DNA of 21,908 bases, taken from assembly GCA_045592985.1 (NCBI GenBank), contig JAZNVU010000013.1:1-21908 (forward strand), in the 5' to 3' direction. The notes below the pieces were generated by a model that ran no database searches, had not been told where the DNA came from, and was given only the letters and a program-made list of their open reading frames with translations. Shown here piece after piece: positions 13,760 to 21,188 of this stretch. Positions within the stretch are counted from its first letter, which is position 1. Each line of letters starts with the position of its first letter. The DNA comes from UMGS172 sp045592985 (GTDB lineage: Bacteria; Bacillota; Clostridia; Oscillospirales; Acutalibacteraceae). The position numbers and the translations under genes are program-made.

Positions 13760-14929
13760 ATGAAAGAAATTATTTTAATTAAAAACGGCGAATTGGCTTT
13801 AAAAGGTCTTAACCGTTCTACTTTTGAAGATGTATTGGTCAAAAATCTTAAATACCGTTTGAAAAACTGCGGTGATTTTGAAATAAAAAAGTCACAGTCC
13901 ACCATTATGGTTGACCCTAAGGATGAAAACTTTGATTTTCGTTCGGCACTTGATTCGGTCAGCAAGGTTTTTGGCATTGCTGCATTTTCACGCGCAGCAG
14001 CCGTTGAAAAAGACATGGATGCTATCATTCGTGAAGGCGTTCCCTACCTTGCCGACGCTCTAAAAAACGTTAAAACATTTAAAGTAGAGTCCAAACGTTC
14101 GGACAAAAAGTTTCCTTTAGGTTCTTTAGAAATCAGCGCGCAATTCGGCGGTGCATTACTTGAAAAATATCACCATTTAAAGGTTGATGTACATAACCCG
14201 GATGCAGTTGTTGTTGTGGAAATACGCGAAAAGTATGCATACATACGTTGCGGACAGATTAAAGGTTCGGGCGGTATGCCGGTAGGCACTTCGGGTCGAG
14301 CCGAGATTCTTATTTCGGGCGGTATTGACAGCCCTGTTGCCGCTTGGATGATGGCAAAACGCGGACTTAAACTGTCGGCTGTGCATTTTGCAAGTCCACC
14401 CTACACAAGCCTTCGTGCTGAAATGAAGGTGTGCAAACTTTTGTCACAGGTTGCAAAATACAGTGGTCCTATTCCGCTTGATATCATTCCTTTTACCGAA
14501 ATTCAGGAAGAAATTGCCGAAAAATGCAAAGAGGAATATTTCACTCTTATAATGCGTCGTTTTATGATGCGAATTTCGGAAAAAATTGCCGAGAAAGAAC
14601 ACGCTTTGGCACTTATCACGGGTGAAAGTTTAGGTCAGGTTGCAAGCCAGACCTTACCCGCACTTTGCGTTACCGATTGCGTTGTCAACATGCCTACCCT
14701 TCGTCCTTTGATTGGCATGGATAAGACTGATATAATCGACATTTCCCGTGAAATTGATACCTTTGATATTTCGATCGAACCCTATGAAGATTGCTGTACT
14801 GTGTTTACCCCAAAACACCCTAAGACAAAACCTGAACTTTCGAAAGTAATCGAGGCAGAAAGTGTTCTTGATATTGACGGCCTTGTTGAACGTGCTGTAG
14901 CAGGTGCCGAGTTCCGCATTATTGATTAA
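13760..14929 (+). CDS. thiI: tRNA 4-thiouridine synthase ThiI (no rhodanese domain)
   Basis: ThiI adenylates U8 of tRNA and replaces its oxygen with sulfur; in some bacteria it also serves thiamine synthesis. The 389-residue protein has the N-terminal ferredoxin-like and THUMP regions (about 1-165), then the PP-loop ATPase domain with SGGIDSP (186-192), and ends shortly after DCCTVFTPKHP. It lacks the C-terminal rhodanese domain of E. coli ThiI, as in Bacillus, so sulfur probably arrives directly from the desulfurase encoded two bases upstream. The ribosome binding site is an AAGGTG inside the preceding gene's last codons. Confidence 0.96.
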   Translation: MKEIILIKNGELALKGLNRSTFEDVLVKNLKYRLKNCGDFEIKKSQSTIMVDPKDENFDFRSALDSVSKVFGIAAFSRAAAVEKDMDAIIREGVPYLADALKNVKTFKVESKRSDKKFPLGSLEISAQFGGALLEKYHHLKVDVHNPDAVVVVEIREKYAYIRCGQIKGSGGMPVGTSGRAEILISGGIDSPVAAWMMAKRGLKLSAVHFASPPYTSLRAEMKVCKLLSQVAKYSGPIPLDIIPFTEIQEEIAEKCKEEYFTLIMRRFMMRISEKIAEKEHALALITGESLGQVASQTLPALCVTDCVVNMPTLRPLIGMDKTDIIDISREIDTFDISIEPYEDCCTVFTPKHPKTKPELSKVIEAESVLDIDGLVERAVAGAEFRIID

Positions 14930-14940
14930 TTGGAGAATTT

Positions 14941-16284
14941 ATGAAAGCAGAAATATTAGCAGTTGGTACCGAACTGTTGCTCGGTAACATACTCAACACC
15001 AATGCACAATATTTATCGCAGGAATTGGCGTTACTTGGTTTTGATATGTATTACCAGTCGGTTGTCGGTGATAATTTTGACCGACTTAAAAATACAATTT
15101 TAACCGCTATAAACCGTAGCGACGTTGTGATTATCACAGGCGGTCTTGGTCCAACACCCGATGACCTGTCGAAAGAAGCCTGTGCAGAGGCTTTAGGGCT
15201 ACCGCTATCACTTGACGAAGAAAGTCTTAGACAAATAGAAAGTTATTTTGCAAAAAGCGGACGTAAAATGAGTGGGGCAAACAAAAAGCAAGCCTTATTT
15301 CCCAAAACGCGTTGTACCATACTTCCCAACGACAACGGTACTGCACCCGGTTGCATTATGACCGCTGAAAACGGAAGTGTTGCGGTACTTATGCCGGGTG
15401 TTCCGTATGAAATGAAAATGATGTTTTCTAAGCAGGTTAAACCCTATCTTGCACAAAAGAGCGGAAAGACGATTGTTTCCAAAAATGTGTTAACAGTAGG
15501 CTTGGGCGAGTCTTTGTTGGCCTCGATAATACCCGAATATTTAGAACAAACAGACCCTACTGTTTCACCTTACTGCAAACCCGGTATGGTGACCTTGCGC
15601 GTAACCTCTTCGGCAGAAACTGCCGCCGAAGCCGAAAGCAAATGCAAAAAAACGGTTGACGAATTAAAACAGATATTAGGCAAAAACATCTGCGGTGTAG
15701 ACGTTTTAAGTCTTGAGTCAAAGATAGTCGAGTTGTTACAAACCAAAGGATTACACCTTGCAATAGCTGAATCCTGCACAGCGGGTAAAATATCAGCCGC
15801 TATCACCTCTGTTCCGGGCGCATCTTCAGTTTTTGATTTCGGAGCATCGACCTACTCCAATGAAATGAAGCACAAACTTTTAGGTGTAAGTACCGAAACA
15901 CTTGAGGAGTACGGTGCCGTAAGTGCCGAGACCGCTATAGAAATGGCTAAAGGCATAAGAAATTTTGCCGGTGCTGATTTAGGTCTTTCGGTAACAGGTG
16001 TTGCCGGCCCCGCCTGTAGCGAATCCAAGCCTGTAGGACTTGTATATATCGGTCTTTCTGACGGCAACGATGTTTGGGTTGAAAAACTTAATGTTGTCCG
16101 CGCCGAAAACGACCGTGAAAAGGTTCGTAATAATGCAGTTATATATGCATTGGACCTTGTCAGAAGATATCTTGAAAGCCTACCTTCTAAGATGCCAAAC
16201 GTCTATATAGACGAAAACAATATTATAAACCCCGAAAAAAATGCATTATCAGAAATTAATACAAATCATCAACAAAGTATTTAA
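14941..16284 (+). CDS. cinA: CinA: MoCF domain plus nicotinamide-nucleotide amidohydrolase domain
   Basis: CinA proteins recycle damaged or deamidable pyridine nucleotides; the C-terminal PncC domain deamidates nicotinamide mononucleotide and the N-terminal COG1058 domain is an ADP-ribose pyrophosphatase in characterised members. The 447-residue protein has the MoCF fold at 1-170 (AVGTELLLG at 7-15, GGLGPTPDD at 67-75, MPGVPYEM at 151-158) and the amidase at about 258-415 (ESCTAG at 277-282, VTGVAGP, KPVGLVYIG). It is some 30 residues longer than usual because of a polar tail after residue 415 that resembles nothing I recognise. GGAG lies six bases before the ATG. Related folds reappear, degenerate, in the protein encoded two genes downstream. 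Confidence 0.95.
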   Translation: MKAEILAVGTELLLGNILNTNAQYLSQELALLGFDMYYQSVVGDNFDRLKNTILTAINRSDVVIITGGLGPTPDDLSKEACAEALGLPLSLDEESLRQIESYFAKSGRKMSGANKKQALFPKTRCTILPNDNGTAPGCIMTAENGSVAVLMPGVPYEMKMMFSKQVKPYLAQKSGKTIVSKNVLTVGLGESLLASIIPEYLEQTDPTVSPYCKPGMVTLRVTSSAETAAEAESKCKKTVDELKQILGKNICGVDVLSLESKIVELLQTKGLHLAIAESCTAGKISAAITSVPGASSVFDFGASTYSNEMKHKLLGVSTETLEEYGAVSAETAIEMAKGIRNFAGADLGLSVTGVAGPACSESKPVGLVYIGLSDGNDVWVEKLNVVRAENDREKVRNNAVIYALDLVRRYLESLPSKMPNVYIDENNIINPEKNALSEINTNHQQSI

Positions 16285-16296
16285 AAGGAGTAAAAT

Positions 16297-17562
16297 ATGA
16301 GCGATAAAAATTTAAAGAAAAATTCTGAAAAGGCTCCTAAAAAGTCTAAAAAAATAATGTATGTACCCGACGAAGAAGTATTGGCTTACAGCCGAAATAA
16401 AAATATTGATGAAGTATCAGAAACCGCCACTTCAACTGCCGAAGCAGAAGTTGAAGCGGTTACCCAAAAATATACCGAACCCGTAACCGAAGAAACTGCA
16501 GAAGTTACTGTGACGGAAGAAACGGTTGAAGAGGCCACAGAAGAAGTTACCGAAGAAATTGTTGAAAAATCTGTCGAAGAAGTGACTGAAGAAAAAACTG
16601 AAAATGCAAAAAAGACTAATGCTTTTGTAAAAATTATTAAAACCATTATCCCTACTAAGGGTGATTCGGTAAAGCAGGTTGTCATAAAAGCAACCGCTAT
16701 TGTTGCTGCACTTGCCATTGTTGCCTCGGGTGTATATCTTGTATTTTATTTTAGCGATTTAGGTGTTCAGAACCAAGTTATCAACCAACAACGTGCCATA
16801 TATGACCTCAACCGTTACGATTACATAACCGAGACATCTGAAGGATATCTCGCTAAGTTCAGCGAACTTAAAAGGCAGAATAAGGACCTTATCGGTTGGA
16901 TAACCATCGAAGGCACAGAGGTTGACAACCCCGTATACCAGCGTGATAACGAATACTATCTTAACCATGATATGAATGGTAAATCAAACTCATACGGTTC
17001 TTTGTTTTTAGATGAACGTTGTGACATATATCCTTCAAGACGCACAAGAAACCAAATCATTTACGGACATAATATGCGTTACGGTGCCATGTTTGGTACA
17101 CTTGACGAATACCGCGATATTGAGTATTACAGACAGCACCCCACTATTGTTTTTGATAGCCTTTGGGAGCACAACGAGTACAAAATATTTGCTATTATGA
17201 TAACAAGCGACACTACCGACGATACTTTCGGCTATAACTTTAGTCCATACCGTGATAAGTTCGTTAATGATGAAGAATTTTTGCTTTGGACTGAGTATTG
17301 TAAACAGCGCAGTTTGTTTGATACAACTATTGATATCACACCAGACGATGCCGTTATTACCCTTTCAACCTGCAGCAACGACTTTGAAGAATCAAGACTT
17401 GTAATTGTCGGACGATTACTGCGTGACGGTGAAAGTTCCGAAGTAGACGTTGAAGGCGCAACAGTCAATAAAGACGTGATTTATTCGAAAGAATACTACG
17501 AGAAGAAAAAACTGCCAATACCTAAGGTTGAACCACCAACAGTCAGCATTTACGAACACTGA
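16297..17562 (+). CDS. srtB: Class B sortase with long acidic cytoplasmic tail
   Basis: Sortases are membrane transpeptidases that attach secreted proteins to the cell wall. The 421-residue protein has a basic N terminus, a Glu/Thr/Val-rich acidic stretch (about 39-104), a membrane segment (about 129-151) and a class B sortase domain (about 168-375). The catalytic residues are present: H258 in IIYGHNM, C349 in ITLSTCS and R357 in ESRLVIVGR. Class B enzymes are about 240 residues; the extra length is mostly the cytoplasmic tail, which contains V-T-Q-K-Y-T-E-P (55-62), a motif repeated in the next protein. No C-terminal sorting-signal substrate is encoded in the window. It follows cinA by 12 bases, with AAGGAG before the ATG. 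Confidence 0.94.
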   Translation: MSDKNLKKNSEKAPKKSKKIMYVPDEEVLAYSRNKNIDEVSETATSTAEAEVEAVTQKYTEPVTEETAEVTVTEETVEEATEEVTEEIVEKSVEEVTEEKTENAKKTNAFVKIIKTIIPTKGDSVKQVVIKATAIVAALAIVASGVYLVFYFSDLGVQNQVINQQRAIYDLNRYDYITETSEGYLAKFSELKRQNKDLIGWITIEGTEVDNPVYQRDNEYYLNHDMNGKSNSYGSLFLDERCDIYPSRRTRNQIIYGHNMRYGAMFGTLDEYRDIEYYRQHPTIVFDSLWEHNEYKIFAIMITSDTTDDTFGYNFSPYRDKFVNDEEFLLWTEYCKQRSLFDTTIDITPDDAVITLSTCSNDFEESRLVIVGRLLRDGESSEVDVEGATVNKDVIYSKEYYEKKKLPIPKVEPPTVSIYEH

Positions 17563-17587
17563 TAACCTTTGAAACGGAGGACCATTT

Positions 17588-20581
17588 TTGTCAAAAGACG
17601 TAAAAATCGAGATCATTTACTTCAAGACCGATACCGATGTTTCGCTTGAATTTGGTCTGCATGGAGACTACCCTGTCAGACTGCTCTCATCTTCAAGTAA
17701 TGATCTGCCCGAATTTTTTAAACTGCTTAAACGTGCAGTATCAAGAAGTGAAATATTAATTACGGTCGGCGGTTATTCCGAAGAGGAATTTCTACCTTTA
17801 TTTATTGCGCGCGCAATAAATAAAGAGCCATCGGTACCTGAATACAATAAATTAGGTGTTATAACCGAGCAAAAGTATTCCCTCCCCGAAGGCGCTATTC
17901 CACTTGCTTCGACTAACAAACGTTTTGGTGGCTTCCTTATCGAAAGCGGTCCGCAGACCATTATAAGCCTTACCGAAAACCGAAAGATACGTCTGAATAT
18001 CATTGAAAACATAATTGTTAAATACATAGAAGAACATCACAACTTTTTTGCTAACGGATACTCAGTTCCTGTATCCACCGATACTGAACCACAACCAATG
18101 GTTGATTTGACCGACTTTGAAAACAATAGCAGTAATAACGAGGAAAACATTCCGACAGAATTTGAAGAAATATCTTCCGTAAGCCAAACTTCCGATATTG
18201 TTGAAAACACCGACGTTTCAGGCGCGGTTGAAATAAGTGAAAACACGGAAACCGAGGATGCCGAAACGGTTGAAACCACCATTGAAAACCACGAGAATGA
18301 CAACGTGTTTGAAACAGAAAATCCTTCTGTCCCGTCGGAAATGAAAAATGAAGCAACCGAATCGGTTGATATTGTTTCTCAAAAGTATATCGACCCCGAA
18401 AGTCAGATTTTAGAGGATATTTCACCCGATGATTTTGACTTTAATAAGCCAGGTATACCTGAAATCAAAAATATGGATATTAAACCGGTTAAAACACGTC
18501 CTCAAAGACGGTTTTTAAGGATAATGTGCATAGTATTATCCCTTTTAATAATTGTTTGCACTTCGGTAACTGTTTTTGTGCTGAACAATGACGATTCGGT
18601 TAAGGTTAATACTGATAATGATTATTATAAACAACTTGTCGATATTTACGGTAGCCACGGTGAGGATTACGCAGGTGCTTTTAACGCGCTTAAATTACAC
18701 AACGAAAACATTGAAGCGTGGATTGAACTTGAAGGCAGTGAATTAAATTACCCTGTTCTTAAAATTAATATAGTTGACAACTTCTATCATAACCATCTCC
18801 CCAACGGCGCCGAAAATGTACAAGGTTCTGTCTTTACTTCCGCTAATATCGGAAGTGAATCGCTTACACACAATACACTCATTTACGGAAGTGCTGAAAG
18901 CGGTCTGGGTGTATTTTCTGCCGTAGTCGACCTGTTTAACAATACAGAACTTGATACTATTTCGAAACTTACTTTAACCAACACCCATGGTTCAACCGAT
19001 TGGCGTATTTTTGCATTGTTTACCGAAACTGAGGCCGACGGATTCGTTTTTGAAATGGGAAATTTTGATACTGAAGCCAAATTTAACGCTTTTGTAAGAC
19101 AACTAATCCGGCACAACCGTACAGAATTAAATGCAGTTTTGGAAAATCCGACTGCACCTGTCATCACCCTTGTCGCCGTTAAAGGCAATAAAAGATATGT
19201 CGCTACGGCTACACCTTATGAGAATGTTTCTTTTATACAAAAGGAAAATAGCGATATAGAAGATACAACGTCTAGCACACCCGATATTCTTGTTGATATC
19301 AATGATGCTGATATAGATTTCGATGGGAAAACCGATGAAAACTCGGGTGAGTTTGAGCAAACTCCGGTTGATCCCGACAATGTTATAGCGTTACCGCCTA
19401 TACCGGTCAAACCACCGACAGGCAACACTTCTTCAAGCGATTCAACCTCGTCAAAAGTGCCGAGCAGCAGTAAAGAAGAGACTTCCTCTTCCACCAGTTC
19501 AGAAGACACTTCAAGCAGTGTATCAAGTAACACTTCAACCGATACTTCAAGTGATGCTTCGAGTGATGTGGAAAGCGATACCTCGTCCACTGAATCAAGC
19601 GAAAGTTCAGATATCACCTCATCTGAAGACACCTCCTCTGAGGAAACATCTTCCGAGGAAACTTCGTCTAACACCTCAACAGACAGTTCTTCCGAAACCG
19701 ATAGTAACGTGTCTTCTGACACATCGTCTGATACTTCCTCAAGTGGCGGAGACGATACAACTCAGCCTGATATTGATTCCATGCTCACTTGGGATATAAC
19801 TCTTTATGTTAAACAAAAAAACGGAACGGTTATTTACGGCACAGCGTCCGAAATAGTTGCTCGTGTTATTGAAGCTGAAATCGGTTCTGTTTTTCCTCTT
19901 GAAGCCTTAAAAGCTCAAGCCGTTGCATCTTATGCCTGGTTGCTTAATAACGGTGCAATGAAAAAAAGCACCGCACCTTCAGGCGTTCCAATGAAGCAAA
20001 CACCCGATGCACGTGCTATTCAAGCCGTTAAAGAGGTTAAAGGAACTCTGATTACATACGAAAACAATATAGCACAAACCTACTATTACGCTTATTCTGC
20101 AGGATTTACGGCAAACGTTCAAGATATATGGACCGCAGAACTCCCCTATTTACAAAGTGTTGAATGTCCTGTAGATACCGAACTTCCTTATTTTGTCACT
20201 ACTAAAACGTATACGGCAGAGCAAATCAAAAATCTTATTCTTGAAAAATACGGTATTGATGTTTCAGAAATGGATAAAACCGAATGGATTAAACCGGTCG
20301 AATATGACAACAACAACACTTATTGCACTTTAGTTGAAATTGGCGGTGTAAAACACAAAGGAACTTCCTTAAGAAGTAAGTTGTTCAGTAATGGCATACG
20401 TTCATCTGCATACACAGTTGAATATGACAGCGAAACTGACAGTTTTATCATCACCTGCAAAGGTTGGGGCCATGGTGTTGGCATGAGTCAAGAAGGTGCC
20501 AGGTCTTATGCAAACCAAGGTTGGACATACGACCAGATACTCGCACATTTTTATCCCGGCACTACACTTATAAAGTATTAA
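17588..20581 (+). CDS. Multidomain SpoIID/LytB protein with MoCF-like and pseudosortase modules
   Basis: This 997-residue protein starts at TTG, seven bases after a clear GGAGG. Parts in order: a cytoplasmic domain (about 1-150) resembling the second half of the CinA MoCF fold (SRSEILITVGGYSEEE, then LPEGAIPLAS...GGFLIESG); an acidic linker (160-300) with V-S-Q-K-Y-I-D-P (263-270); one membrane segment (308-332); a sortase-B-like domain (about 345-545) in which the catalytic His is S435 (LIYGS) and the Cys is V531 (ITLVAVK); a Ser/Thr stalk (613-722); and a SpoIID/LytB domain (about 735-997) with E764, EALKAQAVA (772-780) and GWGHGVGMSQEGA (969-981). SpoIID enzymes are lytic transglycosylases acting on peptide-free glycan; canonical SpoIID is about 340 residues. 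It is not the ordinary sporulation gene. The SpoIID assignment is firm, the other modules are my alignment by eye. Confidence 0.88.
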   Translation: MSKDVKIEIIYFKTDTDVSLEFGLHGDYPVRLLSSSSNDLPEFFKLLKRAVSRSEILITVGGYSEEEFLPLFIARAINKEPSVPEYNKLGVITEQKYSLPEGAIPLASTNKRFGGFLIESGPQTIISLTENRKIRLNIIENIIVKYIEEHHNFFANGYSVPVSTDTEPQPMVDLTDFENNSSNNEENIPTEFEEISSVSQTSDIVENTDVSGAVEISENTETEDAETVETTIENHENDNVFETENPSVPSEMKNEATESVDIVSQKYIDPESQILEDISPDDFDFNKPGIPEIKNMDIKPVKTRPQRRFLRIMCIVLSLLIIVCTSVTVFVLNNDDSVKVNTDNDYYKQLVDIYGSHGEDYAGAFNALKLHNENIEAWIELEGSELNYPVLKINIVDNFYHNHLPNGAENVQGSVFTSANIGSESLTHNTLIYGSAESGLGVFSAVVDLFNNTELDTISKLTLTNTHGSTDWRIFALFTETEADGFVFEMGNFDTEAKFNAFVRQLIRHNRTELNAVLENPTAPVITLVAVKGNKRYVATATPYENVSFIQKENSDIEDTTSSTPDILVDINDADIDFDGKTDENSGEFEQTPVDPDNVIALPPIPVKPPTGNTSSSDSTSSKVPSSSKEETSSSTSSEDTSSSVSSNTSTDTSSDASSDVESDTSSTESSESSDITSSEDTSSEETSSEETSSNTSTDSSSETDSNVSSDTSSDTSSSGGDDTTQPDIDSMLTWDITLYVKQKNGTVIYGTASEIVARVIEAEIGSVFPLEALKAQAVASYAWLLNNGAMKKSTAPSGVPMKQTPDARAIQAVKEVKGTLITYENNIAQTYYYAYSAGFTANVQDIWTAELPYLQSVECPVDTELPYFVTTKTYTAEQIKNLILEKYGIDVSEMDKTEWIKPVEYDNNNTYCTLVEIGGVKHKGTSLRSKLFSNGIRSSAYTVEYDSETDSFIITCKGWGHGVGMSQEGARSYANQGWTYDQILAHFYPGTTLIKY
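19424..19753 (+). repeat. Low-complexity Ser/Thr/Glu/Asp stalk-coding region
   Basis: About 110 codons read as irregular repeats of SS, TSS, SSE and TSSD, linking the pseudosortase to the SpoIID domain. It resembles the flexible cell-wall-spanning stalks of Gram-positive surface proteins. Such DNA changes length easily, and its complement gives long spurious reading frames. Confidence 0.85.
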
Positions 20582-20593
20582 TGAGGTGACAAA

Positions 20594-21091
20594 ATGTCTG
20601 AAGAACTTGCAAAAAGCATAATCGAAGCCCTAAACGGGCTTCCAAAGGAATTAATAATATTTTTCATATCACTTCTCCCTGTTTTGGAATTGAGAGGCGG
20701 ATTGATAGCTGCATCTATTTTGGGAGTGCCGTGGGCCAAAGCATTCATTATATGTGTTTTAGGAAATATGTTACCAATTCCTTTTATACTGCTATTCATA
20801 AAACAAATATTCAAGTTATTGAAAAAGGTCAAGTTTTTTAACAAAATAATCACAAAACTTGAAGACAAAGCCGATGAAAAAGGCAGTAAAATCAACAAGA
20901 GCCGAAATTGGGGATTATTCACCTTTGTTGCTATCCCCTTACCCGGAACCGGCGGTTGGACCGGCGCTTTAGTTGCTACTATGCTCGACATTAGAATGAG
21001 ACGCTCATTTCCCATTATCTTTGCCGGCGTTATTACTGCAGGATTAATAATGTCTGTGCTTACGTATTTCATTCCGGGACTATTCTTCTAA
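20594..21091 (+). CDS. COG2426 small multi-drug export family membrane protein
   Basis: This 165-residue integral membrane protein has hydrophobic segments at about 18-42, 48-70, 108-130 and 140-163. The motif LPVLELRGGLIAA (28-40) and the loop PLPGTGGWTGALVA (about 116-129) define the COG2426/Sm_multidrug_ex family (PF06695), which is related to DedA-type folds; the export role in the name is not well supported. GAGGTG overlaps the end of the preceding gene, 12 bases downstream of its stop, so it is cotranscribed with the SpoIID protein. It is the last gene before a strong terminator. Confidence 0.88.
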   Translation: MSEELAKSIIEALNGLPKELIIFFISLLPVLELRGGLIAASILGVPWAKAFIICVLGNMLPIPFILLFIKQIFKLLKKVKFFNKIITKLEDKADEKGSKINKSRNWGLFTFVAIPLPGTGGWTGALVATMLDIRMRRSFPIIFAGVITAGLIMSVLTYFIPGLFF

Positions 21092-21099
21092 ATAAATAT

Positions 21100-21138
21100 A
21101 ACCGCAGTACATTTAATATATGTACTGCGGTTTGTTTT
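21100..21138 (+). terminator. Intrinsic terminator of the cysteine desulfurase-COG2426 operon
   Basis: A perfect 13-bp stem (21100-21112 with 21120-21132) with a seven-base loop is followed by TGTTTTT on the plus strand. Confidence 0.88.
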
Positions 21139-21149
21139 TGCACATAGAA

Positions 21150-21180
21150 AGACCGCATGAACTTATCGTTCATGCGGTCT
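21150..21180 (-). terminator. Intrinsic terminator of ftsZ
   Basis: A perfect 13-bp stem (21150-21162 with 21168-21180) and five-base loop lies eight bases past the ftsZ stop codon. The T tract on the minus strand is short (TTTCTAT), so termination may be partial, but the converging operon's own terminator stands beside it. Confidence 0.75.
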
Positions 21181-21188
21181 GAATTTAA

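Noticed and set aside
16386..16718. Ser/Val-rich antisense frame opposite the sortase's cytoplasmic tail
   Set aside because: It is the complement of Glu/Thr-rich codons and has no independent gene features.
19216..19722. Antisense frame opposite the Ser/Thr stalk of the SpoIID fusion
   Set aside because: Its Ser/Glu/Val-rich composition merely mirrors the low-complexity stalk; there is no ribosome binding site or domain.
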